64,000 nucleotides of DNA from Caulobacter sp. FWC26 (lineage in GTDB: Bacteria > Pseudomonadota > Alphaproteobacteria > Caulobacterales > Caulobacteraceae). The stretch's first letter is position 1. Every line of letters starts with the position of its first letter. Shown here piece by piece: positions 10,235-18,951 of this stretch. The notes under the pieces are model-generated. The model was not told where the DNA came from, searched no databases, and worked only from the letters and a program-made list of their open reading frames with translations. The position numbers and the translations under genes were made by a program. The stretch spans positions 1,962,001-2,026,000 of the forward strand of contig NZ_CP033875.1 in the NCBI RefSeq assembly GCF_002742645.2, written 5' to 3'.

Positions 10235-11107
10235 ATGACCGCCGAAACCGCCCTTAAGCGGCCGCCAGCCCCGTCCAGCAAGAGGCCGTTGTTTCGGCGG
10301 CGCTCGGCCATTCCTGGCTTTGGCTTGACCATGGGCGTGACGGTGACGGTGCTGTCCCTGATCGTGCTGATCCCTCTCAGTGCGGTGGTCCTGAAGGCCG
10401 CGCAGCAGTCGCCATCAGAGTTCTGGGCGGTGGCGACGTCGGAGCGCGCGCTGGCGGCTTATCGTTTGAGCTTTGGCGCCGCCTTCGTGGCTGCGGCGAT
10501 CAACGGCGTGTTCGGCGTCCTGACGGCTTGGGTGCTGGTGCGGTACGATTTTCCGCTGAAGACCGTTGTCAATGCGCTGGTCGATCTGCCGTTCGCCTTG
10601 CCGACCGCGGTGGCGGGCATCGCCCTGGCCACGCTCTACGCGCCGACGGGGTGGGTGGGACAATTTCTGACTCCGCTCGGGATCAAGGCGGCTTACAATC
10701 CCGTCGGTGTCGTGATCGCCCTGGCGTTTATCGGCCTGCCGTTCGTTGTTCGCACGATCGAGCCGGTCCTGCGCGACGCCGCCGCCGATGTGGAAGAGGC
10801 GGCGGCCAGCCTGGGCGCCAGTCGGATCCAGACCATCGTCAGGATCGTCGCGCCAGCGCTGGCGCCGGCCTGGCTGACTGGTTTCGCCATGGCGTTCGCA
10901 CGGGGCGTCGGTGAATACGGCTCGGTGATCTTCATCGCCGGCAACATGCCCTACAAGTCGGAGATCGCGCCGCTGCTGATCATCATCCAGCTTGAGCAGT
11001 TCGAGTACGCCCGCGCGGCGACGATCGCGGTGGTGATGCTGACGGTCTCGTTCACCATGCTGCTCGTCATCAACGCCATTCAGGCCTGGGCGCGGAGGTT
11101 CGATTGA
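10235..11107 (+). CDS. cysT: Sulfate/thiosulfate ABC transporter permease CysT (CysU)
   Basis: This is the first of two inner-membrane permeases of the CysTWA sulfate importer. The 290-residue protein has six hydrophobic segments and the permease EAA signature region ([52 protein letters not shown]), where [11 protein letters not shown] is the characteristic CysT form. It starts after a 247-bp gap holding the promoter. Its stop overlaps the TTG start of cysW. No periplasmic sulfate-binding protein gene lies in this cluster, so the binding protein must be encoded elsewhere. Confidence 0.94.
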   Translation: MTAETALKRPPAPSSKRPLFRRRSAIPGFGLTMGVTVTVLSLIVLIPLSAVVLKAAQQSPSEFWAVATSERALAAYRLSFGAAFVAAAINGVFGVLTAWVLVRYDFPLKTVVNALVDLPFALPTAVAGIALATLYAPTGWVGQFLTPLGIKAAYNPVGVVIALAFIGLPFVVRTIEPVLRDAAADVEEAAASLGASRIQTIVRIVAPALAPAWLTGFAMAFARGVGEYGSVIFIAGNMPYKSEIAPLLIIIQLEQFEYARAATIAVVMLTVSFTMLLVINAIQAWARRFD

Positions 11108-11964
11108 TCAGCCGTGATAAGCGGACAGCGCGCCGCCCCACCGACGATCCCCTATGGGCCAAGTGTCTGCTGATTGGGCTGGTGCTGGCCTTTCTGGCCC
11201 TGGTGCTGATCCTGCCGCTGGTGGCGGTGTTCGCCGAAGCCCTTCGCAAGGGCCTCGGCGCGGCGATAGAAGCGGCGAGCAATCCCGACGCCCTGGCCGC
11301 CGTGAAGCTGACCCTTCTGACCGCGGCGATCGCGGTGCCGTTCAACGCCGTTTTTGGTCTTTGCGCCGCCTGGGCCATCGCCAAGCACGAGTTCTGTGGC
11401 AAGGCGCTGCTGATCACCCTGATCGATCTACCGTTCTCGGTGTCGCCGGTGGTGGCGGGTCTGATCTACGTGCTGATCTTCGGACTGCAGGGCTGGTTTG
11501 GCGATTGGCTGGTCGACAACGACATCAAGATCATCTTCGCGGTCCCCGGCATCGTGCTGGCGACGGTGTTCGTGACCTTCCCGTTCGTGGCGCGCGAACT
11601 GATTCCGCTCATGCAGGAGCAGGGCGTCAGCGAGGAGGAGGCCGCTGTGTCGATGGGCGCTTCGGGGCTCTACACGTTCTGGCGGGTCACCGCGCCCAAT
11701 GTGCGCTGGGGTCTGCTGTACGGCGTCCTGCTGTGCAACGCCCGTGCGATGGGCGAGTTTGGCGCGGTGTCCGTAGTCAGCGGACATATTCGCGGCCTGA
11801 CCAACACCATGCCGCTGCACGTCGAGATCCTCTACAACGAGTACGACTTCGTCGGCGCCTTCGCCGTCGCGGCTCTGCTGTGCCTGTTGGCGGTAGTGAC
11901 CCTGGTGCTGAAGACCACGCTCGAAATCGCCCAGCCCGGTGTTCGCGGGCACGGCGGACACTGA
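11104..11964 (+). CDS. cysW: Sulfate/thiosulfate ABC transporter permease CysW
   Basis: This second permease subunit pairs with CysT in the membrane. The TTG start overlaps the cysT stop (TTGA) and is preceded by GGAGG. The 286-residue product has the expected transmembrane segments, [17 protein letters not shown], the EAA loop ([53 protein letters not shown]) and the CysW-typical ending with TLEIAQPG. Followed 14 bases later by cysA. Confidence 0.94.
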   Translation: MISRDKRTARRPTDDPLWAKCLLIGLVLAFLALVLILPLVAVFAEALRKGLGAAIEAASNPDALAAVKLTLLTAAIAVPFNAVFGLCAAWAIAKHEFCGKALLITLIDLPFSVSPVVAGLIYVLIFGLQGWFGDWLVDNDIKIIFAVPGIVLATVFVTFPFVARELIPLMQEQGVSEEEAAVSMGASGLYTFWRVTAPNVRWGLLYGVLLCNARAMGEFGAVSVVSGHIRGLTNTMPLHVEILYNEYDFVGAFAVAALLCLLAVVTLVLKTTLEIAQPGVRGHGGH

Positions 11965-11978
11965 ACGGACCCGGACCC

Positions 11979-12998
11979 ATGACCATTTCCATCCGCTCCG
12001 TCGAAAAGCAGTTCGGCCGCTATCCAGCGCTGAACAAGGTCGATCTCGAGATCGCCGACGGCGAACTCCTGGCGCTCCTGGGCCCGTCGGGTTCGGGCAA
12101 GACGACGCTGCTGCGCACGATCGCCGGTCTGGAGTTTCCCGATGCGGGGCAGGTGCTGTTCGACGGCGTGGATGTCACCTTTGCGTCCGCCGCTGCGCGG
12201 CGGGTCGGCTTCGTCTTCCAGCAATATGCGCTCTTCAAGCATATGACCGTGGCCAAGAACATCGCGTTCGGGTTGGATGTCCGAAAGGGCAAGGACAGGC
12301 CCCCCAAGGACGAGATCGCCCAGCGCGTCGAGGACCTGCTCAAGCTTGTCGAACTGGAGGGGCTGGGAAAGCGCTATCCTTCGCAGCTTTCGGGCGGCCA
12401 GCGTCAGCGGGTGGCGTTGTCGCGGGCCCTGGCGGTTCAGCCCAGCGTCCTGTTGCTCGACGAGCCCTTCGGGGCCTTGGACGCCACCGTTCGCAAGTCT
12501 CTGCGCCGCGAGCTTCGTCGGGTGCATGATGCGACCGGCGTCACCACGATCTTCGTGACCCACGATCAGGAAGAAGCGCTGGAACTGGCCGATCGCGTGG
12601 CGATCCTGAACCAGGGCCGCATCGAACAGCTCGGCACGCCCGATCAGGTCCACGATCATCCCCAAACGGCCTTCGTTTGCGGGTTCGTCGGCGAGGCGAA
12701 CCGCTTTGAAGGGCGAGTCAGCGGCGGACGCTTCATGGCTGGGTCTGTGGCCCTACCGGCGACGGGCGCGCCGGACGGCCCGGCGACGGCCTTTGTCCGA
12801 CCGCACGACCTGGTGCTCGACGATGCCGGTTTCGAGGTGAGGGTCGAGCGCGCCCATGTGCAGGGGCCGTTGACCGCCGTCAGCGCCACGACGCCCGATG
12901 GGCGCCGCCTGGAAATCAGCGCCGCCCGCGCCGATGCGGCCCGCTTCACCGGCTCTGTCAGGGTCGCCGCACGCAAGGCCCACGTTTACGCTGCTTAA
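11979..12998 (+). CDS. cysA: Sulfate/thiosulfate ABC transporter ATPase CysA
   Basis: ATP hydrolysis by this subunit drives sulfate uptake through CysTW. The ATG at 11979 gives [18 protein letters not shown], a normal ABC start, in a 339-residue protein. Walker A is GPSGSGKTT (residues 34-42), the Q-loop [11 protein letters not shown], signature [16 protein letters not shown], Walker [13 protein letters not shown] and switch His in [10 protein letters not shown]. After about residue 235 comes a TOBE-like regulatory domain ([17 protein letters not shown]...[10 protein letters not shown]), typical of CysA. A much longer open frame begins upstream but overlaps cysW in another frame and is not real. 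Confidence 0.95.
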   Translation: MTISIRSVEKQFGRYPALNKVDLEIADGELLALLGPSGSGKTTLLRTIAGLEFPDAGQVLFDGVDVTFASAAARRVGFVFQQYALFKHMTVAKNIAFGLDVRKGKDRPPKDEIAQRVEDLLKLVELEGLGKRYPSQLSGGQRQRVALSRALAVQPSVLLLDEPFGALDATVRKSLRRELRRVHDATGVTTIFVTHDQEEALELADRVAILNQGRIEQLGTPDQVHDHPQTAFVCGFVGEANRFEGRVSGGRFMAGSVALPATGAPDGPATAFVRPHDLVLDDAGFEVRVERAHVQGPLTAVSATTPDGRRLEISAARADAARFTGSVRVAARKAHVYAA

Positions 12999-13106
12999 GC
13001 ACAGATCCGCTAAGTCTAAACGCGGGCCGGCGCGCGCGACCTCTGTGAGATCCGAAGTGTGCGCGGGCTTCGAGAACGACAGGTCGGTTTCTGGAAGCGG
13101 ATTGTC

Positions 13107-13457
13107 ATGGTCGAGACTTCGAGCGCCGAGCGGCGCGCGCATCCCCGGATGCCGGCGGCGCGCAAGATCTACGTCGTCGATGATCCAAGGTCCTGGAAGG
13201 CCTCGCTTCTCGACGTCGCCGAGAAGGGCGGCCGACTGTCGACCGCCGGCATCACGCCGCCGCCGGATACGTTCGTCTTCGTAGACGCTGGCGGTCGGCG
13301 AGTTCACCGCGCCAATGTCGTCTGGCGGTCGGGAACGGAGGTGGGCGTCCAGTTCACGGCGACGCAGCGCATCGGCCCGCGCGCCGGCGGTGCGGCCGGC
13401 GCGCTCGAGATCGCCCGCAGGTTCCTGGCCAGTTTGACTGCGGACGCGACGATTTAA
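13107..13457 (+). CDS. PilZ-domain protein (degenerate c-di-GMP site)
   Basis: A small 116-residue protein with a PilZ fold: RRAHPR near the N-terminus matches the RxxxR arginine motif that clamps cyclic di-GMP, followed by beta-strand segments (SLLDVAEKGGRLST, RRVHRANVVWRSGTEVGVQFT). The second PilZ motif, normally D/NxSxxG, reads DVAEKG with Ala in place of Ser, so binding may be altered. An in-frame start exists at 13059, but GGAAGCGG before 13107 and the PilZ boundary favour the shorter form. It stands alone between cysA and a convergent transglutaminase gene. Confidence 0.75.
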   Translation: MVETSSAERRAHPRMPAARKIYVVDDPRSWKASLLDVAEKGGRLSTAGITPPPDTFVFVDAGGRRVHRANVVWRSGTEVGVQFTATQRIGPRAGGAAGALEIARRFLASLTADATI

Positions 13458-13460
13458 AGC

Positions 13461-14438
13461 CTATTGCTGCTGCTGCTGCTGCTGGTGCAACTCCTCTCGC
13501 AAGGCCGTGTCGGGGCGTCGGCGCCCGCCCGCGAAGGTCGGGTGCGCCATGCGCAGGAATTCCGGTTCCGCCAACGCGGCGCGTGCGCGACGCACCGAAA
13601 CGCCAACCGCCAGCTGGCTTTGAGCGTCACCCTTATAGACGCCCCGTGACGGTGTCACGTCGCCGTAGTCGCGACCGACCGCCACGGCCACATGCCGCTC
13701 GCCGGCCATCATGTTGTTCGTCGGGTCAAAACCCACCCAGCGCAGGCTGGGTAGGAAGACCTCGACCCAGGCGTGGGTCGCGTCGGGATCCGAACGGTCC
13801 CCGGCATCGCGATCGGTGAATAGATAGCCGGAGACATAACGCGCTGGGATCCCCCATCCCCGGCAAACCGCCAGCATGATGTGGGCGAAGTCCTGGCAAA
13901 CACCTCGTCCGGCGCTGAGCGCCAGGTCGATGGGGCTGTTGGCGTCGGTCACCCCGGGCTCGTACTCGAACGCGCTGTAGATCGTCTCCGACAGGGTGCG
14001 CACGGCCGTAAGAGGATCTCGCCGCTTCAAGCCGTCCAAGTCGTGCTCATTGACGAACGTTTGAAGCGCGTCGGTCGTCTTCACGAAACCATGAGGTCGC
14101 AGGAAGTCGAAGCACTCGCCCCTGACGAACTCGCTGCGCAGGCGATCCCATTCGCCCATGTCCAGATGATCGGGACGCTCGCCTGGTGACTCGGTCTCGA
14201 CCGCCGACCGGGCGATTATGGTCAGCTTGTCGTGGGGCTGAGGCACATCGAAGTGATAGACGGCGTTGCCGAAGCTGTCGGCGTAGGAGAACACCTGAGC
14301 TGCGGGGTTCAGGTCCAATTCGAAGCTGACTAGACGTTGCCGAGCCGTCTTCTGGGGCTGCATCCACAGCTCCATCAGGCTTTCCCGGACGGGACGCTCG
14401 TAGTGGTATTGGGTGACGTGACGGATTTCGAGCAGCAC
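13461..14438 (-). CDS. Transglutaminase-like cysteine protease family protein with poly-Gln tail
   Basis: The GTG start at 14438 gives VLLEIRHVTQYHYERPVRESLMELWMQP, the usual N-terminal bacterial transglutaminase domain, then the catalytic core: GRGVCQDFAHIMLAVCRGWGIPARYVSGYL (Cys), DATHAWVEVFLP (His) and FDPTN (Asp). The product is 325 residues. It ends with ELHQQQQQQQ, seven glutamines encoded by a CAG run that stops directly at the TAG. The gene is the third of a cluster (ATP-grasp, alpha-E, transglutaminase) that recurs in bacteria and is predicted to make or process a peptide-type conjugate; the substrate is unknown. Confidence 0.9.
   Translation of the reverse strand: MLLEIRHVTQYHYERPVRESLMELWMQPQKTARQRLVSFELDLNPAAQVFSYADSFGNAVYHFDVPQPHDKLTIIARSAVETESPGERPDHLDMGEWDRLRSEFVRGECFDFLRPHGFVKTTDALQTFVNEHDLDGLKRRDPLTAVRTLSETIYSAFEYEPGVTDANSPIDLALSAGRGVCQDFAHIMLAVCRGWGIPARYVSGYLFTDRDAGDRSDPDATHAWVEVFLPSLRWVGFDPTNNMMAGERHVAVAVGRDYGDVTPSRGVYKGDAQSQLAVGVSVRRARAALAEPEFLRMAHPTFAGGRRRPDTALREELHQQQQQQQ
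13464..13484 (-). repeat. CAG/CAA trinucleotide run encoding seven Gln
   Basis: On the coding strand, six CAG and one CAA codon precede the stop codon of the transglutaminase-like gene. Trinucleotide runs of this purity are prone to slippage, but any change in unit number keeps the frame and only alters tail length. Confidence 0.9.
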
Positions 14439-14449
14439 GATCCAGGATC

Positions 14450-15397
14450 CTAGGCGGGCAGACGCGTTTCGAGGGGGTAGGCCACGAAGGTCTCGTAGAT
14501 GGCTTCGTGGATACGGGCGCATTCGTTCACTACGGTGGTCAGCAGCGGGCCCGCGCCGACGGCTTCCAGCTCGTCGACATCCGCGAACTGCAGACGCGCC
14601 TTCAAGCGACCGGCGAGCCGTTCGGGACCCGCGCGTTCGTTGGCGGAAACGCTCCTGGCCATGGCGCTGAGGTGCTGTTCGATCTGGGCGGTCGCAAAGC
14701 GGATGGAGCGCGGGAAGTCCTCGTCGAAAACTAGGAACTCCAAGATGTGCCGGGGTTCGATCTCGGCGGTATAGACCCGAAGATAAGGCTCCAGCGCGCA
14801 GGCCATGCGCAGGAGGCTGACCAGCGCGACGTGATCGGCTAGGCGGCCTTGCGTTGGCGACTCCGCGAAACAGACCTCCAGAAGTCGCGACACCAGTTGG
14901 GCGCGCTCCATGTAGATGCCGAGCATCATGAATCGCCAGCTTTCGCCGTGGCTCATGGTGGTGTCGGCCGCGCCCTTGAACAGGTGCAGGTCGGCGATGA
15001 CGTCGTGCAGGAAGATGTCCGAGCCCGCCGCGAAATCCTTGGGCGCTTCGGGGTCCGTGACTTTCAGATACAGCAGATTGAGCCGTTCCCAGGTCTCGGT
15101 GGTGATCTGGTCGCGCACTTGACGGGCGTTTTCACGGGCTCGGGCCAGCGACGATACGACCGAGTTGGGATCGCCTCGGTTCAGAACCAGGGCTTGTGCG
15201 GCTTCGAACGAGCCAACTTCGGCTCCGTCGCCCGGTTCGCCCACGGCGGCCAGGGCGATCCAGACGGCCTGAGCGCCGGAGTCGGTCTGGTCGAGCGTGG
15301 CGTTCAACATGACCGAGGACAGGCGCGACAGATGCTCGGCCCGCTCGATATAACGGCCAAGCCAATAGAGGCTGTCGGCGACACGGGCGAGCATCAT
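14450..15397 (-). CDS. Alpha-E domain protein (DUF403, COG2307)
   Basis: The 315-residue all-helical protein begins MMLARVADSLYWLGRYIERAEHLSRL, the highly conserved opening of alpha-E proteins, and continues with RENARQVRDQITTETWERLNLLYL and RFMMLGIYMERAQLVSRLLEV. Its start overlaps the stop of the ATP-grasp gene (ATGA), and it is followed 11 bases downstream by the transglutaminase gene. The family always travels with these partners and is thought to cooperate with the ATP-grasp enzyme. No biochemical role is established. Confidence 0.9.
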   Translation of the reverse strand: MMLARVADSLYWLGRYIERAEHLSRLSSVMLNATLDQTDSGAQAVWIALAAVGEPGDGAEVGSFEAAQALVLNRGDPNSVVSSLARARENARQVRDQITTETWERLNLLYLKVTDPEAPKDFAAGSDIFLHDVIADLHLFKGAADTTMSHGESWRFMMLGIYMERAQLVSRLLEVCFAESPTQGRLADHVALVSLLRMACALEPYLRVYTAEIEPRHILEFLVFDEDFPRSIRFATAQIEQHLSAMARSVSANERAGPERLAGRLKARLQFADVDELEAVGAGPLLTTVVNECARIHEAIYETFVAYPLETRLPA

Positions 15398-16869
15398 GGG
15401 CGGGCGCTCCCGGTCACATGGCCATTGGCGGGCGCGTCGTCGGCCAAGACCCAGGTGTCCTTGGAGCCGCCGCCCTGGCTGGAGTTCACCACCAGCGACC
15501 CACGCTTGAGCGCCACGCGGGTCAAGGCGCCGGGGGTCACGATGGTTTTCTCGCCTGACAGGATGAAGGGGCGCAGATCGACGTGGCGGGGCTCGATGCG
15601 GCCGTCCACCAGGCAAGGCGCAGTCGAGAGCTGGATCGTCGGCTGGGCGATATAGTTCTCGGGATCGGCCTTGATCGCTTGCGCGAAGTCGTCGCGCTCC
15701 TTCTGGCTGGCGTGCGGTCCAACGAGCATTCCGTATCCGCCGGAGGCGCCGACCGCCTTGACCACGAACTTGTCGAGGTTGGCCAGAACGTGACTCAACT
15801 GGCGCGGCTCACGGCAGAGATAGGTTTCGATGTTCGGCAGGATCGCGTCTTCGCCGAGGTAGTATCGGATGATGTCGGGGACGTAGGCATACACTGCCTT
15901 GTCATCGGCCACGCCGGTACCGGGGGCGTTGCAGATCACCACATTCCCGGCCCGATAGGCGTTGAAGAGGCCTGCGGCGCCAAGCGAGCTGTCGCGCCGG
16001 AAGGTGAGGGGATCGATGAAGTCGTCGTCGACCCGGCGATAGATGACATCGATCCTGCGCAGGCCGGTCGTGGTGCGCATGTAGACCATGTTCTCGTGGA
16101 CGACGAGGTCGCGGCCTTCGACGAGCGGTACGCCCATCAGGCGGGCGAGATAGGCGTGCTCGTAGTAGGCGCTGTTGTAGACGCCGGGCGTCAGCACGAC
16201 GACCTGCGGGTCGCCGCGCCAATCGGCGGCCATGCTTTTCATTGTCGATAGCAGCAGGTCCGGGTAGCGCTCGACAGGCCGAACGCCGGCGGCGCGGTAT
16301 GTGCCGGGGAAGGTGCGCTTTGCCGCGTCGCGATTGGCCAACATGTACGACACGCCCGAGGGGACGCGCAGGTTGTCCTCCAGCACCGCGAACTGACCGT
16401 CCTGGCAGCGGATCAGGTCACTGCCGCACACATTGGCGTACGCCTTGTGCGGAACGTAGAGGTGCTGCATTTCGCGGCGATAGGACGGCGCGCCCAGCAC
16501 CAGTTCGCGCGGCACCACGCCGTCCATCAGGATCTGCTGATCGCCATAGATGTCGGCGAGGAAGAGATTGAGGGCCCGCAGGCGCTGGGTCAGGCCGGCT
16601 TCGATTCTCGCCCATTCGGCCGCAGGAATGATGCGCGGAAAGAGATCGGTAGGGATGATCCGTTCGGTGGTGTTCTCGGCGCCGTAGACCGTGAAGGTGA
16701 TCCCCTGGAGCAGGAACGAGCGCTCAAGCGTGCGCTGACGTCCGGCCAGCTCTTCCGCGCCGAGCGTCGACATTCGGCCATGCAGGGGATCGTAGTGCGG
16801 CCGAACCTCACCCTCTGGGGTGAACATCTCGTCGTAAGCTACGCCCGGCAGGTATGCGGCCTCCGTCAT
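15394..16869 (-). CDS. Circularly permuted ATP-grasp protein (COG2308)
   Basis: This is a predicted peptide- or amide-forming ligase. Conserved family segments are YDEMFTPEGEVRPHY, RIIPTDLFPRIIPAAEWARIEAGL, LFLADIYGDQQIL, LEDNLRVPSGVSYML, VVLTPGVYNSAYYEHAYLARLMGVPLVEGRDL and KAVGASGGYGMLVGP (glycine-rich nucleotide loop). From the ATG at 16869 it has 491 residues; in-frame GTG (16914) and TTG (16968) starts exist and no start has a good ribosome site. It is the first gene of a three-gene unit with alpha-E and transglutaminase-like proteins. It is divergent from tamA. Confidence 0.88.
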   Translation of the reverse strand: MTEAAYLPGVAYDEMFTPEGEVRPHYDPLHGRMSTLGAEELAGRQRTLERSFLLQGITFTVYGAENTTERIIPTDLFPRIIPAAEWARIEAGLTQRLRALNLFLADIYGDQQILMDGVVPRELVLGAPSYRREMQHLYVPHKAYANVCGSDLIRCQDGQFAVLEDNLRVPSGVSYMLANRDAAKRTFPGTYRAAGVRPVERYPDLLLSTMKSMAADWRGDPQVVVLTPGVYNSAYYEHAYLARLMGVPLVEGRDLVVHENMVYMRTTTGLRRIDVIYRRVDDDFIDPLTFRRDSSLGAAGLFNAYRAGNVVICNAPGTGVADDKAVYAYVPDIIRYYLGEDAILPNIETYLCREPRQLSHVLANLDKFVVKAVGASGGYGMLVGPHASQKERDDFAQAIKADPENYIAQPTIQLSTAPCLVDGRIEPRHVDLRPFILSGEKTIVTPGALTRVALKRGSLVVNSSQGGGSKDTWVLADDAPANGHVTGSARP

Positions 16870-17166
16870 CGGTAGGGTCGGGGTGTCCGCTCGGGTTTGG
16901 GTCTTCGCCGCCACGCTTTTATCCGCTTGTCTTCGATCTTGGGCGCGTCCCACCGGCGCGCCGTCCAAACTCTAGAGCTTCGTCGCCGCTATGCGCCTCG
17001 GATTCGACACCCGCTGAGTGATTGCACACGACTGCTCATCATTTGGGCGCCATTCGGTCGCTTTGAGAAGCGTCGCCGACGCCGAAACGGTAGCATTTCC
17101 GAACGTGACACGAGGCGAACCCCGGACTACAGCAGGTGCGGGGGCGCTTCGCGCGGGGAACGAGAT

Positions 17167-18951
17167 TTGGTGCTTGGGCGGACTACCCTGGCCGTGGCGA
17201 CGGCGACTTGGCTTTGCGCCTCGGTCGCTTGGGCCGACGAGCCGATGGCCCAGATTCAAGGTGTCGACGACAGAGCGCTGCGCGAAGCGATTCAGCGGGC
17301 GTTGGCGGAATCCGATCAGCCTGCCCGCAGCCGCTCCGAGGCGCGACGCCGCGCCCGTCAGGCTGGCGAAGACGCGATCGCGGTTCTGCGCGCCGAGGGC
17401 TACTACGCCTATACGGTCGAACCTGACGTCAGCGACGGAGAACCTCCGGCCGCCGTGGTCAAGATCGCGCCGGGACAAGTCTTTCTAATCGCCGATCCGC
17501 AGATCGCCTGGTCAGGATCGCCGCCCGATGAAGGGGTCCGGCAGCGCGCCGCAGCGGCCATGCGGCTGACCGAGGGCGAGCCGGGACGGTCGGCGGACAT
17601 CGTCGGCGCGGAGGGGCGGATCGTCGCGCAGGTCGCCAAGCTCGGCTACGCCGACGTCGCTCCGGAGCCGCGTGAGGTGATCGTCGACCACGCGGACCAC
17701 ACCGTTCGCCCGACGTTCAGGATCATGGCGGGCGAACTGGTCCGCCTGGACGGCGTCGAGGTCGTCACGAAGGGGCGAACCAACCCCCAATGGGTCGCGC
17801 GCCTGGCCCCCTGGGTCGCGGGCGATGTTTACGATCCCGAAGACGTCGCCGAATTGGAGCGTCGCCTCCGCGACACCGCCGTATACGACTCCATTTCCGT
17901 GACGCTCGCGGGGGCGGACAAGGCGACGGCGGAGGGACTGAGGCCCGTGGTCGTCACGCTCTCGGATCGCCGGGCGAGGACCATCGAACTGGGAGCGGGC
18001 TATTCCACCAGCGAAGGCGCCGGCGTCGACGCCCGCTGGATTCGTTACAATCAGCGATCCCGTGCGGACACCACCACCTATGCTCTGCGCTTCGCGAAGC
18101 TGGAACAGCGGCTTGGCGCCGAAATATCCCTGCCGCACTGGCGCCGGCCTCAGCAGACCTTGAAGCTGAACAGCTCGGTCTTCCGGAACGACACCGACGC
18201 CTACAACGAAACCGGCGCCACCATCGGGGTGGACCTGACCCGGCGACGCCAGACCACCGCCTATCGCACCTTCGGGGTCTCGTTCGATCTGTCGCAGACC
18301 AAGGAGCAGGTGAGCCGCAATGGCTCCATTGCGGGGCGCAAACTGAACCTGGCCACTCTGGCTGGTCTGGTCGCCTACGCCTGGGACTTCTCCGACAGCA
18401 TCCTGGATCCGAAGCGTGGTTGGCGGCTGGAGACGCGCGCCGAGCCCACCTATGTCGCCGGCGACACCAGTGTCCCGTACTTGAAGTTGGCGGCGCAGGG
18501 TTCAGCCTACCTGCCTTTCGGCCGCCAAGACAGCACCGTATTGGCCGCGCGCCTGAAGGTAGGGGCGATCGCCGGCGGGAGCGTTCTGGATGTCCCTGCC
18601 TCCCGGCGCTTCTTCTCCGGCGGCGGCGGTTCTGTGCGCGGTTACGCCTATCAGGGGATCGGCCCTCGTCTGTCCGATAACACCCCGCAGGGCGGGGTTT
18701 CCTTGATCGAGAGCTCTCTGGAAGTCCGCCAGAAGATCACGGACCGCTGGAGCGGCGTCGCCTTCATTGACGCCGGGGCGATCGGCACGCAACAGACTCC
18801 GAAACGCGACGACCTTCGCGCCGGGGCGGGCTTCGGTATCCGCTATGATCTTGGATTTGGACCTATACGCGCGGACATCGCCGCGCCGTTGGGACGCCGC
18901 AAGGGCGACCCCCGGTTCCAGATCTATCTCAGCATCGGACAGAGCTTTTGA
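17167..18951 (+). CDS. tamA: Outer-membrane translocation/assembly protein TamA
   Basis: TamA is a BamA-family beta-barrel that works with TamB in building the outer membrane. The TTG at 17167 (or GTG at 17170), behind GCGGGGAA, yields a signal peptide LAVATATWLCASVAWA; the frame is open upstream to 16897 but that part is not protein-like. The product, about 594 residues, has three POTRA-like regions (roughly residues 30-270) and a C-terminal Bac_surface_Ag barrel with the lid-loop motif FFSGGGGSVRGYAYQGIGP. It ends with IYLSIGQSF, an aromatic outer-membrane insertion signal. tamB overlaps the stop by 4 bases. Confidence 0.92.
   Translation: MVLGRTTLAVATATWLCASVAWADEPMAQIQGVDDRALREAIQRALAESDQPARSRSEARRRARQAGEDAIAVLRAEGYYAYTVEPDVSDGEPPAAVVKIAPGQVFLIADPQIAWSGSPPDEGVRQRAAAAMRLTEGEPGRSADIVGAEGRIVAQVAKLGYADVAPEPREVIVDHADHTVRPTFRIMAGELVRLDGVEVVTKGRTNPQWVARLAPWVAGDVYDPEDVAELERRLRDTAVYDSISVTLAGADKATAEGLRPVVVTLSDRRARTIELGAGYSTSEGAGVDARWIRYNQRSRADTTTYALRFAKLEQRLGAEISLPHWRRPQQTLKLNSSVFRNDTDAYNETGATIGVDLTRRRQTTAYRTFGVSFDLSQTKEQVSRNGSIAGRKLNLATLAGLVAYAWDFSDSILDPKRGWRLETRAEPTYVAGDTSVPYLKLAAQGSAYLPFGRQDSTVLAARLKVGAIAGGSVLDVPASRRFFSGGGGSVRGYAYQGIGPRLSDNTPQGGVSLIESSLEVRQKITDRWSGVAFIDAGAIGTQQTPKRDDLRAGAGFGIRYDLGFGPIRADIAAPLGRRKGDPRFQIYLSIGQSF

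Noticed and set aside
11154..11978. Long upstream extension of the cysA frame
   Set aside because: It overlaps cysW throughout and reads as Arg/Gly/Ala-rich shadow sequence; the ABC domain begins at 11979.
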